This document shows positions 7,029-13,977 of a DNA stretch of 18,829 bases, in pieces. Where the stretch lies: positions 1-18,829 of the forward strand of contig USJG01000026.1 of assembly GCA_900554925.1 (NCBI GenBank), given 5' to 3'. The notes under the pieces were generated by a model that saw only the letters and a list, made by a program, of their open reading frames with translations, had not been told where the DNA came from and did no database searches. The stretch is from an uncultured Lachnospiraceae bacterium (GTDB lineage Bacteria > Bacillota > Clostridia > Lachnospirales > Lachnospiraceae). The first letter of the stretch is position 1, and every line of letters begins with the position of its first letter. A program made the position numbers and the translations under genes.

Positions 7029-8426
7029 ATGAAAATTTTAAAAAGAATACTTTTTATATTGCTTGGAATATCAGCCTTGTTTGGGGGATTCGTACTGGTG
7101 TGTGCCTTTCATCCCGAAATTACGGATGCGGCAGCAGATTTTCTTTACGCTGACGACCCAGACATCTTAACAGGGCAGGAGAAGGAGCTGGCGGACATTG
7201 CTGATACCCCGGCAATAGAACGTCACAATGAAATCTGTATACCAGACCAGGTATCAGGAAGAAATGGTTACCTCCCCATAAAGGAGGAGGGAGAAGAGAT
7301 TGCTGAGGAGGAAGCACAGGAGCTTATCCGGCAGTTGGGACATGGGCAGACTGGGGAAGGGCTTAGCTTTGATTCAATGTTTTATCCCTATTATGCCATG
7401 CTGGATGAAAAAGGCCAGCGCTTATACCGCCAGATTTATGCCAATGCAAACAGTTTAAATACCGCTTTTTCTCCGGTTGAAGAAGTGCAGGCAGATGAGC
7501 TTGGCAGTATTTTTGCGGCAGTGTATAATGATCATCCCGAACTGTTTTTTGTGGAAACTGCTTATTATTGCAAATATAGAAGCAATGGCCAGTGTGTGGA
7601 AATCGATCTGATGTATAACCGGACAGCCGACCAGCTTGCAGATGCCAGAGCCATATTTGAAGAAAGAGCAGGGCAGATCATAGCTGGGGCGGAGAAGTTT
7701 ACAGGCGATTATGAAAGAGAAAGATATGTACATGACGCGCTGATTGACCTTATCACCTATCAGGCGTCGGCGGAAATGGGACAGAGCGCCTACAGCGCCC
7801 TGGTAAATGGGCAGACTGTGTGCGCCGGATATGCCAGGGCATTTCAGTATATTTTACAGCAGCTATCTATTCCCTGCTATTACTGTACCGGATATGCCGG
7901 GGAAAATCATGCGTGGAATATTGTGATGCTGGAGGACGGTTATTATAATGTGGACGTTACCTGGGACGACATCGAAGACGGAATCTACAGCTATTTCAAC
8001 AAGTCAGATGATGATTATGCCAGTACCCATATCAGAAGGGATATGGCTGTAAATCTGCCGCCTTGTAAAGGGGAAAAATACCGGAATGTAGAAACCGGAG
8101 CAACCGATAATGAGGAGGAAAGAAGGAGCCTTGAGGAGCTTGGAATTGCGCAGGAGGAAGTGATCTATAATCTGGCAGATTACTATGAAGATTGTTATGA
8201 GAAGATCAGCAGCGCAGGAACTGGCTCCTATACCTTCTTCACAGTACTGGAAGGAGAAGATTTCCTGCAGCAGTGCATCTCCTGTTACCGGTCGGAGGAA
8301 TACAGGGAAGCATATATGGAAAGGGCCATGGAAGCGGTGGGGGCTTCGGAATGTCAGATGGAGCTGGAGCTTGAGGAACTTAAGGATGGGCGTTATCTGG
8401 TTGCGCATAAGATTGCGCTGAAATGA
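7029..8426 (+). CDS. Membrane-anchored transglutaminase-like protein
   Basis: A 465-residue protein with an uncleaved-type signal anchor at residues 1-27 (MKILKRILF then a hydrophobic helix ending FVLVCAF), so the bulk is extracellular. The transglutaminase core (about residues 225-325) shows the catalytic triad: Cys265 in TVCAGYARAF, His294 in ENHAWNIVML and Asp309 in YNVDVTWDD. The N-terminal region is acidic and of unknown fold; the C-terminal 130 residues match nothing I recognise. Extracellular members of this superfamily in Firmicutes may act as peptidases or cross-linkers of surface protein or peptidoglycan peptides; the reaction here is not known. The GGDEF-EAL terminator precedes it and a weak AGGGAAG ribosome site lies before the ATG. 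I see no clear promoter in the short gap. Confidence 0.85.
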   Translation: MKILKRILFILLGISALFGGFVLVCAFHPEITDAAADFLYADDPDILTGQEKELADIADTPAIERHNEICIPDQVSGRNGYLPIKEEGEEIAEEEAQELIRQLGHGQTGEGLSFDSMFYPYYAMLDEKGQRLYRQIYANANSLNTAFSPVEEVQADELGSIFAAVYNDHPELFFVETAYYCKYRSNGQCVEIDLMYNRTADQLADARAIFEERAGQIIAGAEKFTGDYERERYVHDALIDLITYQASAEMGQSAYSALVNGQTVCAGYARAFQYILQQLSIPCYYCTGYAGENHAWNIVMLEDGYYNVDVTWDDIEDGIYSYFNKSDDDYASTHIRRDMAVNLPPCKGEKYRNVETGATDNEEERRSLEELGIAQEEVIYNLADYYEDCYEKISSAGTGSYTFFTVLEGEDFLQQCISCYRSEEYREAYMERAMEAVGASECQMELELEELKDGRYLVAHKIALK

Positions 8427-8586
8427 TCCTTCTCTGTGTTGGCATTATAGTTTTTGGAGTAAGGCATAAAATACTGAAAAAATACGAAAAAGCACGAAAA
8501 AAGCACAAAATGCGTCAAATCGGTAGCTATTATCTGATATTTATGATATTCTGAAAACATGTAAAAAGAACAGAGAGGAGAAGATA

Positions 8587-10086
8587 TTGAATATGGCAGG
8601 GGCAAACTATGGGGGAGAAAAAAGGGTAAACAGATTTGCTTTAATTATTGTTACAGTAATTGATGCTTTCCTTTTTGGAGGATACATAGGGGACTATGTT
8701 CAGGGGAATATTGGATTTTCTTTTATGCTGGCGGTTATTATGGCAGTTATCCTGTCCATGGCAGCATGCTACGTGGTCTATTTTAGAAAGAAGGACAGCG
8801 CAGCCTTCAAGCACGTTTCCATGATCGGTTATATGCTGGTTTATGGTCTGGCGGTATTTGGGGCGCAAAACGATCTTGTGTTTATGATGGTTTTTCCGCT
8901 GACCGTCGTTTATATTTTGTACTATGACTATAAGATGGTACTGCGGATTGCGGTGGTGTTTGGACTGATCAATCTGGCAGACATCATTTATCTGGTGGCG
9001 GTGCTTGGCCACATGCATTCCGGCGCTCCTTTAAACAGCACGTCGCTTTTATTGCAGGGGGCTTCTGTTGTGGTGTATCTGATCGTATTGTGTGGAACCA
9101 CCAGGATTTCCAACGACAATAATGCGCAAAAAATTGCAGGCATTAAGGAAGAACAGGAAAAGAGCGCATCGCTTTTAGAGGAAGTGCTTAAGGTGGCGGT
9201 GGCTGTAAAGCAGAATTCCGCCAATGCAGAAGTGCATATCAGAGAACTCAGCGAGTGTGCGGCTTCTACAGCCTTAGAGCTTGAAAATATTGCAGAGGGA
9301 AATAACAACAATGCGGACAGCATTGAAAAACAGACTATTATGACGGAAAATATTCAGAATATGATTTCTGAGACCAAACAGATGTCCGATAGGATGCTCA
9401 CGCTGGCACAGCAGTCTGAGGAAGCGGTTTTAAATGGTCAGAAGTCGGTGGACAGCTTAAAAACACAGTCACAGACCACCAGGGAGGCAAATGAACAGGT
9501 AGTTGCTTCTGTGACGACGCTGATTTCCAATGCAAAGGCGGTAGGAGAAATAACAGAGCAGATTTTTGCAATTTCCGGACAGACCAATCTTTTGGCGCTT
9601 AATGCTTCCATTGAAAGTGCCAGAGCAGGAGAAGCAGGAAAGGGATTTGCAGTAGTAGCAGAGGAAATACGCTCCCTCGCCGATGAAACCAAGAGGCTGA
9701 CAGAAGGGATTCAGAATATTGTAACGGAATTGCAGAGAAACGCGGATACAGCCAAAGAAACGGTGGATAACGTAATGGAAGCAGCCCAGGCAGAGAATAA
9801 ACTGATCTCCAATGCGGATGTGCAGTTTAGTGAAATCGGAAACAGCATGGGCGGACTGTATGAAAATGTGCAGATGATCAATAAAAGAATTGAAGAGATC
9901 ATGGAATCCAACCATGCCATTGTGGACAGTATCAATCATATTTCAGCGGTCAGCCAGGAAGTAACAGTAAGTACCCAGCAGGCGGTAGAACTTGGGACAG
10001 TTGCAGGACAGAAGGCGCAGCAGGCGCGTACGCTGATGGAAGAATTGCTGGAGACAGCAGAGGAAATCAATCATTATGTATCCTGA
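8587..10086 (+). CDS. Methyl-accepting chemotaxis protein with a multi-helix membrane sensor
   Basis: A 499-residue protein. I kept the TTG start at 8587 because AGGAG (8576-8580) is 6 bases away; the alternative ATG at 8593 would be 12 away. Residues 15-175 hold about six hydrophobic helices with short loops and no extracellular ligand domain. There is no recognisable HAMP domain; the helices run straight into a coiled coil. The signalling domain carries the conserved hairpin tip around residues 325-370 (AISGQTNLLALNASIESARA, then GEAGKGFAVVAEEIR). It would control CheA. Acidic coiled-coil segments on both sides (such as KSASLLEEV, EQTIM) could hold methylation sites. The signal may be something in or near the membrane, by analogy with other MCPs of this shape; that is inference. 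Confidence 0.93.
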   Translation: MNMAGANYGGEKRVNRFALIIVTVIDAFLFGGYIGDYVQGNIGFSFMLAVIMAVILSMAACYVVYFRKKDSAAFKHVSMIGYMLVYGLAVFGAQNDLVFMMVFPLTVVYILYYDYKMVLRIAVVFGLINLADIIYLVAVLGHMHSGAPLNSTSLLLQGASVVVYLIVLCGTTRISNDNNAQKIAGIKEEQEKSASLLEEVLKVAVAVKQNSANAEVHIRELSECAASTALELENIAEGNNNNADSIEKQTIMTENIQNMISETKQMSDRMLTLAQQSEEAVLNGQKSVDSLKTQSQTTREANEQVVASVTTLISNAKAVGEITEQIFAISGQTNLLALNASIESARAGEAGKGFAVVAEEIRSLADETKRLTEGIQNIVTELQRNADTAKETVDNVMEAAQAENKLISNADVQFSEIGNSMGGLYENVQMINKRIEEIMESNHAIVDSINHISAVSQEVTVSTQQAVELGTVAGQKAQQARTLMEELLETAEEINHYVS

Positions 10087-10105
10087 ATGGGGATTATTAT
10101 AAAAA

Positions 10106-10143
10106 CCCCCGGAACTGCGCCTTTGCAGTCCCGGGGGCTTTTT
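10106..10143 (+). terminator. Intrinsic terminator of the chemotaxis gene
   Basis: CCCCCGGAACTGC (10106-10118) pairs with GCAGTCCCGGGGG (10125-10137) with one mismatch, around a 6-base loop, followed by CTTTTTT. This is the most GC-rich stem in the window. Confidence 0.95.
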
Positions 10144-10261
10144 TAGGGGAGGATAAGTATTTATTTATCTGACGTAATTGTATCGTCAAAGGAGGGGGAA
10201 TCCATTGACTGTTAGTATTATTACCCGGCAAATCTGATCTTATACAATTCTCATAAAAAAT

Positions 10262-10290
10262 TTTACATTTTTATTGTTATGGGATATAAT
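10262..10290 (+). promoter_or_regulatory. Promoter of the SEC-C / C_GCAxxG operon
   Basis: TTTACA (10262-10267) and a perfect TATAAT (10285-10290) are separated by 17 bases. The start codon is 52 bases downstream. The rest of the gap back to 10144 shows no gene: one SD-like AAAGGAGGGGG (about 10189-10199) is followed only by a 10-codon frame. Confidence 0.85.
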
Positions 10291-10341
10291 GTACAAAAAT
10301 CATAAGAATATCTGTTTAAGGCAGGTAAGGAGGAAGAAATA

Positions 10342-10848
10342 ATGGCATTGCTTAAAAAATGGCGCGATATGGCCTATTCAGAAACGGCAAATAAGGGAGA
10401 TTTACAGAGGCTTTGGGCTGAGTATTTCCAGAAAGAGAAAGATATATATGCAGAGCTTTTAAAGAACCCGGATGAAGAGGTCAAGGGAACCGTAAAGGAG
10501 CTTGCAGAAAAGTATGGTATTGACCTTATGACCATGACCGGCTTTCTGGATGGGATCAATGACAGCTTAAAGCAGGAAAACCCGATTGAAGAAATGGAAG
10601 AAGATACCCAGGTAAGTCTTGCATTTGACAAAGAGCTTCTCTATAAGAACATGGTAGCGGCAGGCGCAGACTGGCTGTATGAGCTGCCGGAATGGAATGA
10701 AATTTTTGATGAGGACAAGCGCAAGGAGCTTTACAGAGAGCAGAAATCTTCTACCACTGTTGTGAAGCCGGACAAGATTTACCCCAATGATCCATGTCCC
10801 TGCGGAAGCGGCAGGAAATACAAAAAGTGCTGTGGAAAGAAGGGCTGA
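10342..10848 (+). CDS. SEC-C motif protein
   Basis: A 168-residue cytosolic protein with a helical body and a C-terminal SEC-C zinc-binding motif (PNDPCPCGSGRKYKKCCGKK), the same CxCx8CC module found at the C-terminus of SecA. In SecA this motif binds Zn and contacts SecB and ribosomes; stand-alone SEC-C proteins are widespread but mostly of unknown role. The body (about residues 1-145) is rich in Glu and Lys and has no other recognised domain. The ribosome site is TAAGGAGG. Its stop codon TGA shares one base with the ATG of the next gene, so translation is probably coupled. Confidence 0.88.
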   Translation: MALLKKWRDMAYSETANKGDLQRLWAEYFQKEKDIYAELLKNPDEEVKGTVKELAEKYGIDLMTMTGFLDGINDSLKQENPIEEMEEDTQVSLAFDKELLYKNMVAAGADWLYELPEWNEIFDEDKRKELYREQKSSTTVVKPDKIYPNDPCPCGSGRKYKKCCGKKG

Positions 10849-11303
10849 TGGTAAGCCGGATAGAGCAGGCCGTTTCTACTTTTGAAGAAGGCTATACCTG
10901 CGCCCAGTCTGTCTTTGCCACCTATGCGGATCTGTTTGGCATGGACAGACAAACAGCCTTAAAGCTGTCAAGCCCTATGGGCGGAGGAATTGGGAGAATG
11001 CGCGAGGTGTGCGGCGTGGTGTCGTCCATGGCGCTTTTAGCAGGACTTAAGGAAGGAAATACGGACCCTGCAAATGAGGAGGGGAAAGAGCGGATTTATC
11101 TGCTTGTCAGACAGATGGCAGAGAAGTTTAAGGAAAAGCACGGCACAATTATATGCAGGGAACTTCTTGGAATCGACGGTATGGAGGAAAGCGCCAGACC
11201 CTCTGAAAGAACCGAAGAATATTACAGAGAAAGACCCTGCAGCCAATTGGTGGCAACAGCTTCCCGGATTATCGAAGAAATATTACTGGAACAGACTTCC
11301 TGA
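10848..11303 (+). CDS. C_GCAxxG_C_C family (redox-active type) protein
   Basis: A 151-residue protein. The frame is open 18 codons further upstream, inside the SEC-C gene, but the ATG at 10848 overlaps the SEC-C stop (TGATG) and begins at the expected family N-terminus (MVSRIEQAVSTFEEGYTCAQSV). Four conserved cysteines are present: Cys18 (YTCAQSV), Cys55 (MREVCGVVSS), Cys103 (IICRELLG) and Cys131 (RPCSQLV), with the GGGIGRM lead-in to Cys55. The central motif reads CGVVSS rather than a GCAxxG or CGAxxG form. Family members are predicted redox or metal-binding proteins without a settled function. It probably ends the operon begun by the SEC-C gene. Confidence 0.85.
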   Translation: MVSRIEQAVSTFEEGYTCAQSVFATYADLFGMDRQTALKLSSPMGGGIGRMREVCGVVSSMALLAGLKEGNTDPANEEGKERIYLLVRQMAEKFKEKHGTIICRELLGIDGMEESARPSERTEEYYRERPCSQLVATASRIIEEILLEQTS

Positions 11304-11312
11304 AATTTTATC

Positions 11313-11341
11313 TTTACAGAATGAAAATTAAGGATTAGAAT
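11313..11341 (+). promoter_or_regulatory. Promoter of the thrS T-box transcript
   Basis: TTTACA (11313-11318), a 17-base spacer, then TAGAAT (11336-11341). The expected transcript start, about 11348, lies roughly 30 bases before the first T-box stem. Confidence 0.6.
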
Positions 11342-11374
11342 AAAACATATCAGATAAATATATTAATACGATGA

Positions 11375-11627
11375 TGAGAAGAGTAGGTTGTGAAATGCAG
11401 CAGAGAGGGACATCGGACTTATCTTGGCTTAAGCAGGGGTCTGTGCTGGAAATGTCCTTGCAGGAAGCATCTGAAAACTAACTCGGAGTGGCCCCAATCC
11501 GGTCCGTAGTACCTACGTTACAGGTATGTTGAGAGGTTTCTGTAAGTCGTGAAAGCGCAGGAAGCAAGCAGGGTGGAACCGCGTAATTTACGTCCCATGC
11601 ATTACAAAAGTAGTGCATGGGTTTTTT
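11375..11627 (+). ncRNA. T-box leader sensing uncharged tRNA-Thr, with terminator
   Basis: The diagnostic T-box is GGGTGGAACCGCG (11571-11583). It lies just before an intrinsic terminator with arms 11594-11605 and 11610-11621 (CCCATGCATTAC against GTAGTGCATGGG) and TTTTTT. Upstream, a Stem I can be drawn: GAGT (11381-11384) with ACTC (11481-11484) at the base, AGGGACA (11406-11412) with TGTCCTT (11453-11459) higher up, and an AGTA motif at 11382-11385 on the 5' side of the likely specifier loop. A candidate specifier codon is ACT (11477-11479), a Thr codon that agrees with the downstream gene. Uncharged tRNA-Thr would stabilise the antiterminator and allow thrS expression. The specifier call is the weakest part. 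Confidence 0.92.
11594..11627 (+). terminator. T-box regulated terminator
   Basis: A 12-bp stem with a single G-T wobble, an AAAA loop and a T6 tract. It is the alternative structure to the antiterminator that includes the T-box at 11571-11583. Confidence 0.93.
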
Positions 11628-11634
11628 ATCGTAC

Positions 11635-11656
11635 AGGAAATTCAACGGAATTTCCT
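11635..11656. repeat. Short palindrome AGGAAATTC...GAATTTCCT
   Basis: A perfect 9-bp inverted repeat with a 4-base AACG loop, 7 bases after the T-box terminator tract. It has no T tract of its own and no known role; it forms the first of three repeat-like units before thrS. Confidence 0.6.
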
Positions 11657-11661
11657 ATATG

Positions 11662-11683
11662 GATTTGGGTGTCAAAGGGTGCC
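11662..11683. repeat. Half-palindrome related to the GGGTGYCAAAAG repeat family (copy 2, incomplete)
   Basis: GATTTGGGTGTCAAAGGG followed by TGCC matches the left arm of the repeats at 1325 and 15561, but the right arm (CTTTTGACACCC) is missing here. It sits 17 bases before the foldback element, so it may be a remnant that was disrupted or partly deleted. Confidence 0.55.
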
Positions 11684-11699
11684 TGATAAATTTGAAATC

Positions 11700-11931
11700 G
11701 GCAGATTGCCCAAAAGAAATTGATAAGCTGTCATTGTGGAGGAAAATGAGATTTTCTTAATGGTCTTAAGTAGAGCAGCAATTTCGGGACATGGACGTCC
11801 TGAAAAGTCCGCTATGAGCCCGGATGGCGAATTGCGGATGGTTGCGTTCGGTAAAGTTTTCTTCCTTAAGAACATTTAGAAAATTCATTTTCCGTAGCTG
11901 ACAGCGTGCAATTCCTTTTAGGCAATCTGCC
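11700..11931. mobile_element. Foldback / MITE-like element in the thrS 5' untranslated region
   Basis: The 232-bp unit has long terminal inverted repeats. The left repeat (11700-11770) and right repeat (11865-11931, read on the other strand) share the blocks GGCAGATTGCC, AAAAG, AATTG, GCTGTCA, GAAAATGA, ATTTTCT, AATG and TCTTAAG in the same order, about three quarters identical by eye. The central 94 bases are not part of the inverted repeats. No transposase is encoded: a minus-strand frame (11672-11875) runs through it but looks incidental. I see no clear target-site duplication. Both ends translate to the same QFLLGNLP peptide in one frame, which explains the misleading N-terminal extension of thrS from a GTG at 11906. 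Confidence 0.7.
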
Positions 11932-11974
11932 AGGAACAAAAATCAAAATATATAAAAGAAAGAGAGGAACAGAA

Positions 11975-13939
11975 ATGAAAGTCACCTTAAAAGATGGTTC
12001 TGTAAAAGAGTATAACAGTGCCAGAAGCGTTTATGAAATTGCAGCAGATTTAAGTGAAGGACTTGCCAGAGTGGCATGTGCCGGTGAAGTAGACGGCGAA
12101 GTGGTGGACCTTAGAACCGCCATAGACAAAGACTGCACTTTAAACATATTGACAGCTAATGACCCTGAGGGCTTAAAGGTCATAAGACATACCTGCTCTC
12201 ATGTTATGGCGGAAGCGGTTAAGAGGATTTTCCCGGAAGCAAAGCTGGCAATCGGTCCCGCTATTGAAACCGGCTATTATTACGATTTTGAGCATGAGCC
12301 TTTCTCAAGAGAGGATCTGGATAAAATTGAAGCCGAGATGAAAAAAATCATCAAGGAAGGCAATAAGCTGGAACGTTTTACACTTCCCAGAGAGGAAGCC
12401 ATCAAATTTATGGAAGAAAAAGGCGAGCCTTATAAAGTAGAACTGATTAAAGATCTGCCGGAGGATGCGGAAATTTCCTTCTACAGCCAGGGGGCGTTTA
12501 CGGATCTTTGCGCCGGCCCTCATCTGATGAGTACTAAGGGAATCAAAGCATTTAAGCTGACTTCATCATCAGGCGCTTACTGGAGGGGAAAATCAGAAAA
12601 TACCATGCTGCAGAGAATCTATGGCACAGCCTTTAACAAGAAAGAGGAACTGGCAGAATATCTGGAGTATCTTGAAAATATCAAGCTCCGCGATCACAAT
12701 AAACTGGGACGTGAGATGGAGCTGTTTACAACGGTAGATGTAATCGGACAGGGGCTGCCGCTTCTGATGCCTAAGGGCACTAAGATGGTACAGACTCTGC
12801 AGCGCTGGATCGAAGATCTTGAGGATAATGAATGGGGTTATGTAAGAACCAAAACCCCTCTTATGGCAAAGAGCGATCTTTATAAAATTTCCGGCCACTG
12901 GGATCATTACAAGGAAGGCATGTTTGTTCTGGGAGACGAGGAAAAGGATAAAGAGGTGTTTGCCCTTCGTCCAATGACCTGTCCTTTCCAGTATTATGTG
13001 TATAAGGCAACCCAGCATTCTTACAGAGATCTGCCTATCCGTTACGGAGAGACCTCCACGCTGTTTAGAAATGAGGATTCCGGTGAAATGCATGGCCTTA
13101 CCAGAGTGCGTCAGTTTACGATTTCCGAGGGACATTTGATTGTCCGTCCTGACCAGATGGTAGAGGAATTTAAAGGCTGTATCGCCCTTGCAAAATATGT
13201 TATGACTACTTTGGGATTGCAGGATGATATTACCTGGCATCTGTCCAAGTGGGACCCTGAGAACAGAGAAAAGTACATTGGGGAACCTGAAGTCTGGAAC
13301 GAAACAGAACAGCATATCCGGGAAATATTGACGGAACTTAATCTTCCTTTTGTGGAGGATGTAGGAGAAGCAGCTTTCTATGGCCCTAAGGTGGATATTA
13401 ATGCCAGGAACGTATATGGAAAAGAAGATACCATGATCACCATTCAGTGGGATGCCCTTTTGGCAGAGCAGTTTGATATGTACTACATTGATCAGAACGG
13501 TGATAAGGTGCGCCCTTATATTATTCACAGAACTTCCATGGGATGCTACGAGAGGACACTCGCATGGCTGATTGAAAAATACGAGGGTAAATTCCCTACA
13601 TGGCTTTGTCCTGAGCAGGTCAGAGTGCTGCCTATTTCTGATAAATATGAGGCTTATGCCGAAAAGGTAAAAGCGGAGCTTAAGAAAAACGGCGTGCTGG
13701 CAGAGGTGGATAACCGCTCAGAAAAGATTGGCTTTAAGATTCGCGAAGCAAGACTTGCAAGGCTGCCCTATATGTTAGTGGTTGGACAGCAGGAAGAAGC
13801 GGACGGTACAGTATCTGTAAGGAGCCGGTTTGCAGGAGATGAGGGTGTGAAGCCCCTTGGGGATTTCATCAATCAGATCTGTGAAGAAATAAGAACCAAG
13901 GAAATCCGCAGGGAAGAAGTGCAGGAAGAGAAAAAATAG
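11975..13939 (+). CDS. thrS: Threonyl-tRNA synthetase
   Basis: A 654-residue class II synthetase of usual length. The frame is open upstream from a GTG at 11906, but that lies inside the repeat element; the ATG at 11975 follows AGAGAGG and gives the standard N-terminus. It has a TGS domain (1-60); the editing domain with HxxxH (His72, His76) and CxxxH (Cys179, His183 in CAGPH); a catalytic core with Zn ligands Cys336, His387 and His518 and motif 2 in RYGETSTLFRNEDSGEMHG; motif 3 around MGCYERTLAWLIE; and a C-terminal anticodon-binding domain (about 550-640). It charges tRNA-Thr and clears misloaded Ser. Control is by the T-box leader upstream. Confidence 0.98.
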   Translation: MKVTLKDGSVKEYNSARSVYEIAADLSEGLARVACAGEVDGEVVDLRTAIDKDCTLNILTANDPEGLKVIRHTCSHVMAEAVKRIFPEAKLAIGPAIETGYYYDFEHEPFSREDLDKIEAEMKKIIKEGNKLERFTLPREEAIKFMEEKGEPYKVELIKDLPEDAEISFYSQGAFTDLCAGPHLMSTKGIKAFKLTSSSGAYWRGKSENTMLQRIYGTAFNKKEELAEYLEYLENIKLRDHNKLGREMELFTTVDVIGQGLPLLMPKGTKMVQTLQRWIEDLEDNEWGYVRTKTPLMAKSDLYKISGHWDHYKEGMFVLGDEEKDKEVFALRPMTCPFQYYVYKATQHSYRDLPIRYGETSTLFRNEDSGEMHGLTRVRQFTISEGHLIVRPDQMVEEFKGCIALAKYVMTTLGLQDDITWHLSKWDPENREKYIGEPEVWNETEQHIREILTELNLPFVEDVGEAAFYGPKVDINARNVYGKEDTMITIQWDALLAEQFDMYYIDQNGDKVRPYIIHRTSMGCYERTLAWLIEKYEGKFPTWLCPEQVRVLPISDKYEAYAEKVKAELKKNGVLAEVDNRSEKIGFKIREARLARLPYMLVVGQQEEADGTVSVRSRFAGDEGVKPLGDFINQICEEIRTKEIRREEVQEEKK

Positions 13940-13977
13940 AAGCTTAACAAGAATAAACGAGGCAGAAAGAGGTCAGG

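Noticed and set aside
8185..8421. 78-codon plus-strand frame overlapping the transglutaminase-like gene
   Set aside because: It is an alternative frame of the same coding DNA with Arg/Trp-rich shadow composition.
8478..8510. Near-tandem ACGAAAAA / GCACGAAAAAAGCAC repeat before the chemotaxis gene
   Set aside because: Only about two imperfect units in A-rich DNA; not enough for a tandem repeat or binding-site array.
10189..10238. Possible leader peptide after AAAGGAGGGGG
   Set aside because: The TTG-started frame is only 10 codons, with nothing recognisable, and lies upstream of the promoter at 10262.
10794..10847. Extended start of the C_GCAxxG protein inside the SEC-C gene
   Set aside because: Those codons are the out-of-frame SEC-C motif; the family-like N-terminus begins at 10848.
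11672..11875. 67-codon minus-strand frame in the foldback element
   Set aside because: It crosses the repeat boundary, has no ribosome site I can support, and its end is the inverted-repeat peptide also seen at the other end of the element.
11906..11974. N-terminal extension of thrS from a GTG
   Set aside because: The extra 23 residues are encoded by the end of the repeat element; the ATG at 11975 has the ribosome site and gives the usual N-terminus.
12593..13528. 311-codon minus-strand open frame inside thrS
   Set aside because: It is fully antisense to a well-conserved synthetase, has no family resemblance and no own ribosome site; it is a shadow of codon bias.
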